Made by a program: the position numbers and the translations under genes. Shown one piece after another: positions 1-10,800 of a stretch of 64,000 nt of DNA. Origin of the DNA: Ascaphus truei. Its lineage: Eukaryota; Chordata; Amphibia; Anura; Ascaphidae. The DNA lies in NCBI GenBank assembly GCA_036426205.1, contig WSYH01001241.1, positions 22,501-86,500 on the forward strand, given 5' to 3'. Position 1 is the first letter of the stretch. The number at the start of each line of letters is the position of its first letter. Under the pieces are notes generated by a model. The model saw only the letters and a program-made list of their open reading frames with translations, ran no database searches and had not been told where the DNA came from.

Positions 1-355
1 ACAGGGGAAAGCACTTCTGAACCTGAATCCTGATATCGCCTGAGGAAAAAGGCAGCAACCCAGGAAAACAGAGAAGACTTTCCCTCCAACTACAAGAAAC
101 ACGATAAGACTTTCCTTTATAGACTTTGTATCTGCACATATCAAGATATATGTTTTGGGCTGGAGAACATTCAATAAGAGGGTTGTGAACTGCAATAGTT
201 TCACTAGACATACTCCCAAGTGAACAGAAGCTTTGTTTGACCCCTTATTTGAATATGTGGATGATTTTCTTATGGTAAAGAAACAGGCACAATAAAGCCT
301 TATTACTTTCAACTTAACAAGTCTCCCTTGCATACCTCTGCGCACGTCCTCCTAC
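1..355 (+). mobile_element. LTR fragment (same family as the 39.8-45.4 kb element)
   Basis: The segment resembles the LTRs at 39788-40395 and 44028-44652 along most of its length, including the AATAAAGCC polyadenylation-signal region near 290-300 and the terminal CTCCTTGCATACCTCTG...CTACA block that ends at 355. The 5' part lies outside the window or is lost. No internal sequence follows: a LINE begins about 30 bases downstream, so this is a solo or truncated LTR. Confidence 0.75.
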
Positions 356-384
356 AGGATCAAGAATAAACGGTGACTTACAAA

Positions 385-604
385 TTAAATGGGGATAAAT
401 TGGGGAATCTTTGATGGAGAAGGATTTAGGAGTGCTTGTAGACCGCAGGCCTTAGCAATAGTGCCCAATGTCATGCAGTACTGCAAGGCAAACAGAATCT
501 TATCTTGCATCAAAGGGCAATGGATGGAAGGGAAAGTAACTAATTATCCCCTTTACAAGCATAGTAAGACCACACATTGAATATGGAGATCATTTTGGCA
601 GAAG
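385..604 (+). mobile_element. CR1/L2-type LINE, reverse transcriptase C-terminal fragment (copy 1, part 1)
   Basis: Three pieces (385-604, 1389-1554, 4893-5425) are collinear with the better-preserved LINE at 5574-7525. Shared blocks are the CAAATTAAATGGG region, GACCGCAGGC and the segment ending TTGAATATGGAG. This piece covers the stretch after the catalytic motif. It is cut by the insert at 605-1388. Short ORFs here are decay products, not genes. Confidence 0.7.
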
Positions 605-1388
605 ACATGATAAATTTCTGCACACATTATAATCAGAAAAAGGGATCAACTAACCAGTGCTCCTGGTTCAGGATTCTCTGTATCAATCCAGGGTATAACG
701 AAGGGAAGAAAATCAGGGCTCCACAGATTGCTCAATACACTAATTTATTGCCAATAGACTTAACGTTTCGGCACACAGGCCTTCTCAAAAGCAGAAATGG
801 CATAATGTGCACAATCACAAAACTCAACCCTTTTATAGCCCCAACCAGGTGTCATGAATAGTTAATTAGTCCAATCAGTCCCTCATCATCCAGCGCGTCG
901 CTCTTTTAAAATCTCCTTCCTTGACTGACATCATGTGTTGTATATCCTCCAATAGGAATTCTTCTTCTGTATTCTCGCGAGATTCCGCACCAAATCTCCT
1001 CTCGTAAGATGGAGTCGTGTCAAAAGGGAACTCCTCATCATTAACGTCATCCCGTTGGCGTCCTCATCAGCGTCATGAACGTCATTACATCAATCAGTCG
1101 CGGGATCCCTGTGGTGCCCCGGCATTACTGGAGTTCAGCATCGGGAGCACCACAGGGATCGACGCGATAAGACGTTAAGTCTATTGGCAATAAATTAGTT
1201 TATTGAGCAAATCTGTGGGAAGCCCTGATTTTTCTTCCCTTCGTTATACACTGGATTGATACAGGAATCCTAACCAGGAGCAACGGTAGTTGTATCCCTT
1301 TTTCTTTCTGATTATAATAGTGTGCAGAAATTTATCATAAATAGTTTTATTGATCAAATCTGTTGAGCCCTGATTTTCTTCCCTTTGT
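605..1388. mobile_element. Penelope-like terminal sequences arranged as a fold-back insert
   Basis: Two inverted arms of about 160 bp, roughly 609-768 and 1172-1336, flank a GC-richer centre. Next to the left arm the minus strand carries TTGAGAA (782-788), a short stem and GAAAC (765-769), the layout of the hammerhead-like cores found at PLE ends elsewhere in the window. A third partial copy of the arm lies at 1335-1388. The insert splits the LINE, and a similar ATTTTGG-type sequence on both sides could be a target duplication. The family assignment is inferred from the motif and inverted arrangement only. Confidence 0.45.
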
Positions 1389-1554
1389 ACAATTTTGGGC
1401 CACCACTCCTTGAAAAGACATTATGGAACTAGAGAGAGGGCAGAGAAGAGCCACACAAATTAATAAGGGGATGGACAATCTAACTTATGAGGAGAAAGCT
1501 AGCTAAATTGATTTATCTTACATAGAAAAGGGCATCTAAGAAGAGATATGTAAC
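1389..1554 (+). mobile_element. CR1/L2-type LINE fragment (copy 1, part 2)
   Basis: This continues the LINE broken at 604. It matches the copy-2 region around 6490-6650 (TTATGGAACT, GAGGAGAAAGCTAGCTAAATT, AGATATG). It ends at the 8-bp target site TATGTAAC of the hAT-type element that follows, and the LINE resumes at 4893. Confidence 0.7.
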
Positions 1555-1739
1555 CAGTGTTCGACAATCCTATACATTTACACACCCGGGGCGGGTGGAT
1601 TTAATCCCTGGGCGAGGTAAATATTGGCCAAAACAGCACACAGTTTTTTTTTTAATTTCCTGTCTGCGCGGTAAATTTTCCTCTGCTGCACTGCCTGAAA
1701 AAAAAATTCCTCTGACAGCTATTGGCACGCGCTAACCCA

Positions 1740-1835
1740 GGAATTGTGGGCGCGCGGCCAGGCTCTATATGAGCCCGCTCCCAATGAGCGGCCATTCTGT
1801 TCTGGACGGAGTTTGTTGCAGAGTAAGTACTCTAA
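1740..1835 (+). promoter_or_regulatory. Promoter-like segment with a splice-donor-like site inside the hAT element
   Basis: A GC-rich stretch holds a TATA-like CTCTATATGAG near 1763, a hyphenated palindrome (CCGCTC..GAGCGG) and, about 55 bp downstream, CAGAGTAAGTACT, which resembles a vertebrate 5' splice site. This arrangement could start a short transcript. There is no start codon followed by a convincing ORF, so the call is tentative. Confidence 0.2.
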
Positions 1836-2344
1836 TCCTCTGCCCCTCTGCTCCTTCTCTGTGAGCAAAGTGTTTCCCCTTCCTCCTCTCCTCGCTACTC
1901 CGCGCGCGGGGGGTGATGGAGTGGGGTGCCCCCCACCTTCTCTCCGCCGGCCCGCGCCGCTTCCCCATACCTCGCACGCGAGTGATGGTAGTGGTGTGTC
2001 CCCCCCCACCTTCCTCACCGGTCCCGCGCCGCTTCGCTTCCCTCGATATCGCTCCGGAGTGATGGTATGGGGGTGTCTCCCCCCCATTCTCTACTGGTCC
2101 CGCCCACTTCGTGGCTTCCCCCGATACTCGCCCCGCGAGTGATGGTAGTGGGGGTGACCCCTTTCCTTCGGTCCGCTCCTGTTGGAAGCAGTTCCTTACC
2201 TCTCTCTTCCCCGGCCCGTCTCCCTACGGCGCGGGGGATGGGAGGGTGGTGAGCCGGGATGTGTCCCTTCTAGTCCTCTACTTCTTCCCCACGTCAGTGG
2301 ATTGTTGTCAAGCGGATAGTTCTGTGTGCTCCTAAGATTTGCTT

Positions 2345-3715
2345 TACTCTCTACTTTTTTCGTAGTTGTGTGTGTGAGTTTTTTTTTTGTTGTGTTGTAG
2401 GGTGTGTCTTGTTTTTTAGGTGTTCTCTCTTTGTCCTTTTCGGGGGGGTCTGGTTATGTGGTGTGTGAGGGTGGTGGATTCGGGGTGCTTTTTGTGGGGG
2501 CGTTGTCTCTGTGTGGTGGGTTATGGGTTGTTGATGGGGGGTGTAGTGGTGTGCTGATAGGGGGTGGGGGTACGTGTGTGGCTGTGTGTGATGATGGGTC
2601 GGGTGTATGGTGGTCGGTATGGTGTGTGCTCGGTGTATGGGTTGGGATGGTGTGTGTGTAGGATGTGTCGATGGGTCTGATTTGGGTGTGTGTTGTGTGA
2701 TGGGTACTGGTGTGTGTGGTATGGGTCTGGGTGTGCGTGTGTGTGTGTGTATGGGTTGCGTGTGTGTTGGTGTGTGTGTGATGGGCGTACTGTGTGTGTA
2801 TGGTGGTGTGTGTATGGGCAGTGTGGTGTGTATGGGAATGGGGGCGGTATGTGTGTTGGGTGCTGTGTTGTGTATATGGGTGGTGGTGTGTGTGTGTGTG
2901 TATATGGGTACTGGGTGGTGTTGTGGTGTTGCGATGGATGGGTGGGTTGTGGTGGCGTCTGGGTGTGTGTGTGTTTGGTGGTTCGTGGATCATGTAGGGG
3001 TGAGTGGTTTGCGTGTGTGTTGACTCGCCATGCAGGGGGGGGGGAGGGGTCTCGGTGGCCGCCGTGCGGAAGAGGGGCGTGGGGGGAGTGACGAGGAGCG
3101 ATGCTCCGCGGGGAGGGGTAAGGGGGAGAGCGTAGGGCCATGCTCTGGGCAAGACCGGGCCTCCGAGTCAAGTGCGCAGGTTCTGGGGTCGTGTGCGGCG
3201 GACGGGGGGGGATCGACCGAGGTAGGGTCGCGTAATCGGGGTCGTGTGGTGGACGTGCGGTGCTGTGAGTAATGGGCTCGTGTTGTGGATGCGGTGGTCG
3301 GTCTGAGGAGTGCTGGAAGTATGGTCTGGGGTTGGGTGGGCATGTAATGAGTCTGGGTGGTGTTGTTGGGTCGTGTTGTCTAGGGTTGGTTTAGGTCGGG
3401 TGTGTGATGGGTCTGGTTGTGTGTGGCTGTTGTGGTTATTGAGTGTAGGGTTGGGTGTGTGTTTAGAGTGTGTGTGTGTGGGTGTTACGTTGGTGAGATG
3501 TGTGGTGAGTGTGTGGGTTGTGTATTGGGGTCTGTTGTGTTGTATGGTCTGTGTGTGTGCTGGGTGTGTGGGTGTGTATGGGTCCTGTGGTGTTGTTTAT
3601 ATGGGTTTATGTGTGTGTTGTATATAGGGTTTTGGTGTGGGGTGTATATTGGGGGGTGGGGTGGGGACGTGTTGTGGTGGAGAGTCGTGTGTGTTCGTGG
3701 GAGTGTGTGTAGGAT
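2345..3715. repeat. GT/GGGTGTG-rich low-complexity tract
   Basis: About 1.3 kb is dominated by GTGTGTG and GGTGTG words with local GGGGG runs. A more complex GC-rich island at about 3030-3270 interrupts it. Long ORFs occur on both strands only because such sequence rarely forms stop codons. Confidence 0.85.
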
Positions 3716-3769
3716 ACCAGAAGTGTCACATCACCTCAACCCCCAATCACCACACCCCCAATACACCCA

Positions 3770-4245
3770 GTCACCCCACCCCGTCACCCCACCCAATCAC
3801 CCCAACACCCCACTCAATCACCCCGTCACCCCCCCATTGTTCTCTCACCCCACCTGTCTCCCCGCCGGTCTCTCTCCCCCTGTCTCTCGCCGTCTCTCGC
3901 CCCTGTCTCTGCCCCCCTGTCTCTCTCCCCCTGTCCCCTCTCGCCACCATTCCTCGTCCACCTCCCCTGCTCGTCTCTCTCTCTCTCTCTCCGTCACCCT
4001 CTCTCCCTCGCTCTCTCCTCCTCTCTCGATCCCGCTCTCTCCTCTCTCTCTCCCCTCTCACTCTCTCCCCCTCTCTCTCTCAGCCTCTCTCACCCTCTCT
4101 CTCACCCTCTCTCTCTCACCCACTCTTTCTATAATCCTCCCTCTCTCTTCTTACCCTTCATCTCTCACCCCCTCTCTCTCCACCCCCTCTCTCTCTCATC
4201 ACCCCCTCTCTCTCTCACCCCCATCTCTCTCTACTCTGTTTCTGG
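3770..4245. repeat. CT-rich low-complexity tract
   Basis: Begins as CACCCCA-rich sequence and becomes CTCTCTC with CCC interruptions (for example CTCTCTCTCTCTCC near 3975). With the GT tract on its left it makes a strand-asymmetric purine/pyrimidine block inside the hAT element. No coding evidence. Confidence 0.85.
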
Positions 4246-4569
4246 ATCTCTTATTTACCCTATATATCTTAACTGCCTTATACTACACTACACCGAAAAA
4301 ACCTATTCTGCTTTCTTCCGATCTGACTCAAGCTTCACTCGGAAGACATCGAAACCCCCCTAACCCAAAGACAGGTAGGGACACATCCCTCCAATGTATA
4401 ACATTGCGGGATAGGAGGGTAACCTACATTAGGGACTACGGATCAGGTAAGATCCAGGCGGGATTTCTGCTTTAGATATTGTGAAGCGGGGACATCCAGA
4501 CACTGGTTAAGGGGTTCAGGAACTAGTCATTCACACCTGGTTTTTTATTTCTAGATCGACATTTACACG

Positions 4570-4619
4570 ACACATACACACACACACACACACCCACCAC
4601 ACACACCCACCACACACAC

Positions 4620-4662
<43 letters not shown>
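4570..4662. repeat. (CA)n microsatellite
   Basis: A run of CACACA with a few CCAC interruptions, inside the right part of the hAT-type element. Confidence 0.9.
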
Positions 4663-4663
<1 letters not shown>

Positions 4664-4799
4664 AACAAGGGCTAATTGTAGTATAATGTAATACAATAAA
4701 TATATTTGTCATTTAAATGGATTTTATTCATATGTTTATTTTAAAGCGGGGTGGGGGGCAGGACTAGGCGGGTTGGGGCGGGACTAGGGGCGGGGTTGT

Positions 4800-4829
<30 letters not shown>
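4800..4829. repeat. Poly-G homopolymer (about 30 nt)
   Basis: An essentially uninterrupted G run preceded by GGGG-rich sequence. The same strand continues with two copies of GGCGAGTAGATTTTT before the hAT terminus. Such runs are prone to length errors in assemblies. Confidence 0.9.
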
Positions 4830-4832
<3 letters not shown>

Positions 4833-4892
4833 AGGTGGCGAGTAGATTTTTTGTTTGGGCGAGTAGATTTTTGGGTGATTTGTCGAACACTG

Positions 4893-5425
4893 ATGATAAC
4901 TATATACAAATATATTCGAGGAAAATACAAGAGCTTTCAAAAGAACTATTCATCTCATGGGCAGTGCAAAGGAATAGGGGCCATCCCTTAAGGTTGGAGG
5001 AAAGGAGATTTCACCAGCAACAAAGGAAATGGTTCTTGACAGTAAGGGCAGTTACAATGTGGAATTCATTACCCATGGAGACTGTGATGGCAGATACATA
5101 AGATTTGTTCAAAAAAGGTTGGACATCTTTTTAGAAAGGAAAGGTATACAGGGATATACCAAATAAGTATACATGGGAAGGATGTTGATCCAGGGATTAA
5201 TCCGATTGCCAATTCTTGGAGTCAGGAAGGAATTTATTTTCCCCTTATGAGATATCATTGGATATCTGTGTTTTTTTTCTGTTTGCCTTCCTCTGGATCA
5301 ATAAGTAGGTATAGCTACAGGATAAAGTATCTGTTGTCCAAATTTAGCATAGGTTGAACTTGATGGACGTACGTCTTTTTTCAACGTCATCTACTATGTA
5401 ACTATGTATGTAACTATGTAAGGTA
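4893..5425 (+). mobile_element. CR1/L2-type LINE 3' end (copy 1, part 3)
   Basis: Translation at 4835-5101 gives the usual C-terminal signature of this LINE group: RGHPLRLEERRF followed by TMWNSLP. A non-coding tail follows with TTGAACTTGATGGACG and TTTTTTCAACGTCATCTACTATGTAAC, and the element ends in short repeats of TATGTAAC, as CR1-like LINEs end in short tandem octamers. This is the true 3' end of the LINE that starts at 385. Confidence 0.8.
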
Positions 5426-5493
5426 AAAAGAAAAAAACACTTTGCCTCCATGCCATGTATCCAAATGTTCTTAAAAGTTCAGTAATGGCCAGA

Positions 5494-5573
5494 CTGAGCC
5501 TATGTAAATGGAGTCCTTAAATATTAAATATAACGATATTTAATATTTAAGGACTCCATTTACATAGGCTCAG
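5494..5573. repeat. Perfect 38-bp hairpin with 4-nt loop
   Basis: The left arm 5494-5531 begins CTGAGCCTATGTAAATGG and the right arm 5536-5573 is its exact reverse complement. The loop is AACG (5532-5535). It sits between the end of one LINE copy and the start of another. Perfect arms imply a very recent origin. Confidence 0.95.
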
Positions 5574-7525
5574 TACTACCAGATTGGCATAAAGCAGATG
5601 TGGTGTATACAGTATATTCAAAAAGAGAACTAGATCATAACCAGGGAATTACAGACATGTAAGCCTGCCATTAATAGTGGGGACGCTTCTTGAATATTAT
5701 TAAGGGATAATATTCAGGAATACCTGCTGGATATCAAAATTATTAGTAATAACATGGGTTTATGAGGGATAGGTCATGCCAAACTGACATTATTAGCTAT
5801 TTTGAGATAAGTAGGAAATTAGACCAGGGCAATGCAGTTTATGTGGTCTGCTTAGATTTTGCAAGGGCTTTTGGTATGGTGCCACACAAAAGGTTAGTGT
5901 ATAAAATAAAGAAAATTAGTCTAAGTAAATAATGTTTGCACCTGGATTGAAAACTGGTTGAAGACTAGTACTCAGAAAGTTGTCATAAATTGAACCATTT
6001 CAGGTTGGGCTAAGGTTCTAAGTTGAGTACCTCAAGGTTCAGTATTGGGGCCACTGATTTTTAACTTGTTATTAATTACCTTGAGGTTGGCATAGAGAGC
6101 AAAATATCCATTTTTGCTGATGACACTATTAGGGAAGGTAGTAAAATCAGAGCTGAATGTCATTTATCTACAGAATGACTTGGATAAACTGTAAACTTGG
6201 GCAAGTAAATGGCAGATGAGGTTTAATACAGAAAATTTAAGGTTATGCATTTTGGAAACAATAATAAACAGGCTACATACAAATTAAATGGGACAACGCT
6301 AGGTCAATCCTTGCTGGAGAATGATTTAAGATTGTTTGGAGACCGCAGGCTTGGCAATAGTGCTCAATGTCTGGCAGTAGCTGTAAACACATAAAATATT
6401 TTGCATAAAACAAAGAATGAATGGAAGGGAAGAAATCATAATTTTTCCATTGTATAAATCATTAGTAAGATCACACTTTGAATATGGAGTTTTGGCGACC
6501 ATTCCATAAAGAAATTATAGAACTGGAAAAGGTACAGAGAAAAACCACCAAATAAATAAAGAGGACAGAAGGTCTTACTTATGAGGAAAGGCTAGCTAAA
6601 TTAAATGTATTTACATTAGAAAAGAGGCATCCAAGATGGGATATGATAACTATTTACAAATATATTCAGGGTCAATAAAATACAAGAAACTTTCAAGAGA
6701 GCTATTTATCTCAATGACTCATCACTTGAGATAGGAGGAAAGGAGATTTCCCCAGCAACAAAGGTTGTTAAACTGTGGAATTGATTACCCATGAGACTGT
6801 GATGGCAGATACAAAAGACATCTTTAAGAAAAGGTTAGACCTCTTTTTAGAAAGGAATGGTATACAGGGATATACCAAAAAAGAAAACATGGGAAGGATG
6901 TTGATTCAGGGAGTATTCTGATTGCCAATACAGGAGTCAGGAAAGAATGTACACTGGCGACACACTTTATTCGAGCTCGGCTAGTCCCACGAATTCGGGT
7001 ATACCCGGGTGTATTGAGGTTTGTGACTGTTTTCTGCCCGAGTGCATTGAGGTATTTTCCAAGCAGGGATTCATTTTATTCCCGCTGGCTGCAATACCAC
7101 AGTATATATATAAATACTGCATTACAATTCATGAATTTATGCCATCTGGTAGACACGCGAAGCATTGCAGCCTATTAAATCCTAATCATTATCATTTAAA
7201 CAGATCAGCCCTCAGCCAGGCATGAACCCAGGCTGGGAAGGCAAACGCAACGGGGCTTGTCAGAGGTGAGGAGCGGCGCATTCCAGGTATCTGCCAGGTA
7301 CATACTGGGTATTTGCTCGAATAAAGTGTGTCGGTGCAGTATTTTTACCCTTATGAGACATAATTGGATAATAGTTCACTGGGGTTATTTATTTGCCTTC
7401 CTCTGGCACAATTATTGTAAATACAAATATAGGATGCATATCTACGTCGTCTAAATATAATTTGGGTTTAACTCGATGGATATGTCTTTTTCAACCTCCT
7501 CTAATATGTTATTATGTGTTCTGGA
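5574..7525 (+). mobile_element. CR1/L2-type LINE copy 2, reverse transcriptase to 3' end, decayed
   Basis: Conceptual translation across frameshifts recovers the family order: ADWHKADV, a core with VYVVCLDFARAFGMVPH, VPQGSVLGPLIFNL, and FADDT as the catalytic Y/FADD motif at about 6105-6125. Downstream are KWQMRFN and VMHFG, then the C-terminal segment and the CAACCTCCTCTAATATG tail. Many stops and frameshifts make it a pseudogene. A mariner-like MITE at 6952-7339 lies just before the 3' tail. The matching empty sequence in copy 1 (near 5230) shows the insertion point. Confidence 0.85.
6952..7339 (+). mobile_element. Mariner-like MITE, copy 1 (388 bp)
   Basis: The ends are inverted repeats sharing CGACACACTTTATTCGAGC, preceded by CACTGG on the left and CTGCAC on the right. 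TA dinucleotides flank the element (6950-6951, 7340-7341), and the LINE reads straight through in copy 1, supporting a TA target duplication. No ORF is credible. Two further copies lie at 27867-28247 and 29270-29661. TA duplication points to the Tc1/mariner group; the family name is not recognised. Confidence 0.75.
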
Positions 7526-7538
7526 AGAACTACATTAA

Positions 7539-7831
7539 CCATTTCTGTGCCGGCGGCTCGTGCCACTTCAATGGCCATGGACCCTCTGGCACTTCCACAT
7601 CACATGACCGCTCTTCAGAGCAATCACATGATGCTGTTTCAGATTCATCTGCCAGGCCGGAAGGGACAGAAAGGGCGCCCCTTCAGTGTAGTCTCAGGGT
7701 TGGAGTGCCGATCGCGTACAAACAACCTTTAAAAAAAACGATCAAGGGACAATGACTTACGGGGTATATCATAAGGGCCCCTTGGTTGGCACTTTCATTG
7801 AGATACACCATACATCAAGGCACTAAAGCCG
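7539..7831. mobile_element. piggyBac-like MITE
   Basis: TTAA flanks both ends (7535-7538 and 7832-7835). The left end reads CCATTTCTGTGCCGG and the inverted right end CGGCTTTAGTGCCTTG, so the termini share the spacing C..TTT..GTGCC. TTAA duplication is characteristic of piggyBac elements. The interior is about 290 bp and GC-rich, without a transposase. Confidence 0.55.
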
Positions 7832-7835
7832 TTAA

Positions 7836-8248
7836 TATACTGTATGCTGCATTTACACCTTAGAAATAATGTAAACTAACTGTAATTTAGATTCTTATCA
7901 TTTATATGTGACTGTCAGGATTCAAGGTATATTTTTTGCCTATATTTTTTGTCTTAATGTTAATTTAAATAAATCTGATAATAAAACATGTTTATGTACT
8001 CTACTTATATACATATGTATTGTATTGTATACCTGTGCTGTATTTTAAATGAACCCTTTGCCTTTATGATATTTACTTGTGACCTATGATAGCCTGTTTC
8101 ATGTTTGTTAATAAAGTGTCATATCAACACCACAATCTACATATAAACAAGATAATGGTGCAGCACTTAAAAATCTTCTGTAGAGCATATTTGTGCACAG
8201 AATGGTTCTGTTATCTCAAATAATTCCTAAATATATATGTGTTCTTAC
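7836..8248. other. AT-rich sequence downstream of the SLC4 exon, nothing recognised
   Basis: On the host-gene strand this is presumed intron beyond the 8249 splice donor. I see no further SLC4 exon, no RNA gene and no transposon end. Confidence 0.5.
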
Positions 8249-8520
8249 CTTTGTCAAGTAATATACACCTACAATTGTATTGCGTAGCATCATTTATAAT
8301 GTATCCCCAATTAATAGGAAATTGATCAGCTAAGTTTCCCATCTTCTTCAATGCATCATAAATGAATATACAGCTTATTAGTGCACAAAAACTTTCCTCT
8401 GTAAAACGAGTGAAATATTGCACCAAGTAACTGGCATCGGTAGCCACCAAAATAAGGCAGTAAAATGCAACCCAAAGTCCAATCCAAAGTCGAAATTCCA
8501 AGTACATGAGATTGTAATCT
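8249..8520 (-). CDS. SLC4 bicarbonate-transporter exon (transmembrane segments), SLC4A9/AE4-like
   Basis: This 272-bp exon encodes part of the membrane domain of an SLC4 bicarbonate transporter. Recognisable blocks are [28 protein letters not shown] and [10 protein letters not shown], which in this family span consecutive transmembrane helices. The acceptor is CTCTAG before AGATTACA at 8520; the donor is AAAG/GTAAGAAC at 8249/8248. The codon split with the upstream exon at 10599 restores K-D-Y-N in frame. FCALIS after FTEE and WVA after WIGL resemble SLC4A9 more than the SLC4A4/A7/A10 branch as I remember them, but a sodium-bicarbonate cotransporter cannot be excluded. The protein would sit in the plasma membrane and move bicarbonate. 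No disabling change is visible. Confidence 0.9.
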
Positions 8521-10598
8521 CTAGAGAGGAAAAAAAGAATAATAACAATCACATTAACAGATCTTTTTTTTTTTGTTTTTGTTTTTTTTTTTAAATATTC
8601 TACTTTTGCACAAACAGTATATTATTTGTATTGTGTTTCATGCAATGCAACTTACCAGTTCAAAGAGGCAAAAGAACACTGAAACAGTAAGTTCAGTTTT
8701 TATTTGCAGGATGAAAATATTTATTGATGATTTCTTAAAATACGTATTAAATGATTATAAATAAAGTGAATTTAGTTTACAGAAAATGCATTGCCAATTC
8801 AACACTTCGTTTTAGTGTTGTTTTTGTTTTTATCTTCAATTTGGGTCACAAAGTTTTTCCTATTTGATCCTTTGTGGATAACCACCAAAACCAACTCCTG
8901 CAATGCACTTTTTAACACTTGTGCAGTTTAGTTTGCTAACCTATATGAAAATGGACTCCTTATCCTTGAATAATAATTTTTGATATAATGATAATTCATT
9001 ATATAAATTATATTCTTCTACACTAACAAAATGAGTGATATAACACACATACTATGTTCAGCACCAACCACTACATGCCCCATTGTATACCATGTAAGTC
9101 AAAAGGGTAGGGATGACAGATGAGGAAAAAGAAGAAAGTTCTTTGCTCACCCCTGATTCCTGTCTCCAATTTCCCTTCTTGTTATTGGTGACATTGCTCA
9201 CAATACTGGTAGCACTGTCTCTACATGGTCTCACTCTTGTTCCATCCCATCTTGCGGTGCCAAACCCATAAATGTAATATTTATTCCCTCTGGCTCTTTT
9301 CTATCCATTTTTCCTATGCTTTATGGAATTCCAACTCTCTTTCCAACAAACTGTACTGTACTGTGGCTGTACAGTTCTTTCACCTTTTTGCAATAATTAA
9401 AACTCAGTCCGACTCGTCACTGGAGGCTACTCTACAATCTCTTATGATGCTCTCTTTTCTCTCACACTCCTCACCCTAATGGCCAAGGTGTGGTGTCATT
9501 CTGTTCTTCAACTTAGATCCTCCATATTAAATCTGCTTTCTCATTTTCTATCTTTGAAGCTCACTGCCTGGCTTTTCTACCACCATTCACTGCAAATGGC
9601 TTTAATCTACTGACTGCCTGTTCCGCATCTCCATCCAGCTTTCTGTCAGATTTTGAATCCTGACTTCAATTTGTACACTACAGTACATTGACATTCCCAC
9701 ACCCCTCCTTGGGGATTTTAAATGTTACAATGATGATTCCTCGGTTTCCTGGTCCTCTTATATTCACACACTCTATTCGACTATCTACAATCTGGCTTTC
9801 ACATACTGTATTTCACTCTATTGAAACAAAGGTACTGTATTCCATTTCCTAAATTTCCAATAGGTTAGAAGGATGAGCTTAATCTATATTTTGTGATAAA
9901 TTACCTCAAGTGCCCGAAGCACATGATAATGCACAATAGCTCAAATTATAATTTAATATAAGGTTGCTGTAGTGCTTTTATTTTATAGACTTATCATTCA
10001 AAAGTAAATCATATGTACTTAACCCATTCATTACTTATTCACATGTTGTGCAGGACAGTGAATGTGTTCTATAGTAGGTTAAAGTTTGATTTCTCTTTTG
10101 TTCTTCTAATTCATGGTAGAATAAGAAATGGGAGGTGACTAAGATTTCATAGGTAAAGTTAACCAAACATTATAAATCACTATTCTATTTAGTGACAACA
10201 CTATCATAGAATGCACAACATTTATTTATTTTTCTTAAGGGACAACTAAGATTTTCTTATTGCGAAATTTTGAGTAACTTATGTAAGTACCTACAAGTTC
10301 TTGTATCTTGCCCTATGACATTCCTCTCCCCTCTAATCACACAATTAAAGCCTCTATAGAAGTGCCTTTCTTTTATATGACATATTAAATGTGATTTACT
10401 TTGATTTTTCAGGCTCAGAAATGAATTCATAATAATATACTATGCATTTACATGAGTTACATGATCATCAGAAAAGTACAAAAAAATATAATAATAACTG
10501 CAAATCCCAATTTAAATGTAACAAACACTGCTTGAATGCTTTAAAACATGCTCTTCTTTAAATAAAGTCTCATTAAGCAAAAAATAATGCCTACTTAC
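8521..10598 (-). other. Intron between the two SLC4 exons
   Basis: A 2.08-kb GT-AG intron: donor GTAAGTAG at 10598 and acceptor TCTCTAG at 8521. The phase is 2 on both sides. The interior is AT-rich. Around 9150-9800 there is C/T-rich sequence with short LINE-like phrases (for example LGD/N-type endonuclease wording near 9700), too decayed to name. No other gene is seen in it. Confidence 0.75.
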
Positions 10599-10732
10599 TT
10601 GCTAAAGCCATACAAAAGCCTCTCAAAAACAAGGACAGGTCCTGTGCTGCCTACTATGGTAAGAGGCTGTCCAGAAAAAAGACAAAATAATGCACCAGTG
10701 ATTGCAGTGCCCAGAAAGCTTTCTAGGACTCC
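10599..10732 (-). CDS. SLC4 bicarbonate-transporter exon ([17 protein letters not shown])
   Basis: This 134-bp exon carries the near-invariant SLC4 stretch [10 protein letters not shown]...[20 protein letters not shown], which forms the conserved early transmembrane core of the family. The acceptor is a 20-T polypyrimidine run plus CAG before GGAGTCC at 10732; the donor is AGCAA/GTAAGTAG at 10599/10598. It precedes the exon at 8249-8520 in the transcript and splices in frame. The preceding exon, expected at higher coordinates on this strand, is not found in the remaining 53 kb, so the upstream intron is either very large or the assembly is out of order here. Confidence 0.92.
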
Positions 10733-10800
10733 CTGAAAAAAAAAAAAAAAAAAACGTTTTAAAATAAATTATAAAAGGGAACAGGATTGATAAACAATTA

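Larger units (their letters stand above)
1555..4892. mobile_element. hAT-type non-autonomous DNA transposon, 3.3 kb
   Basis: The left end reads CAGTGTTCGACAATC and the reverse complement of the right end reads CAGTGTTCGACAAATC, giving terminal inverted repeats of about 14 bp. The flanks are TATGTAAC (1547-1554) and ATGATAAC (4893-4900), an 8-bp duplication with small changes. The uninterrupted LINE copy at 6640 reads ATGATAACTAT at this point, so the insertion site is independently supported. CAGTG ends with 8-bp duplications are typical of the hAT superfamily. No transposase is visible: the interior is GC-rich unique sequence (1.7-2.3 kb) followed by long GT-, CT-, CA- and G-rich simple tracts. 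Confidence 0.75.

Noticed and set aside
2404..4475. Several ORFs of 80-350 codons on both strands (Cys/Val/Gly-rich, His/Thr/Pro-rich, Ser/Leu/Pro-rich)
   Set aside because: They overlap in all frames of GT-, CA- and CT-rich simple sequence, which lacks stop codons by composition. No domain or conserved motif.
9225..9800. C/T-rich stretch with short frames resembling a LINE endonuclease region
   Set aside because: Too decayed to assign; only short LGD/N-like wording, so left within the intron entry.
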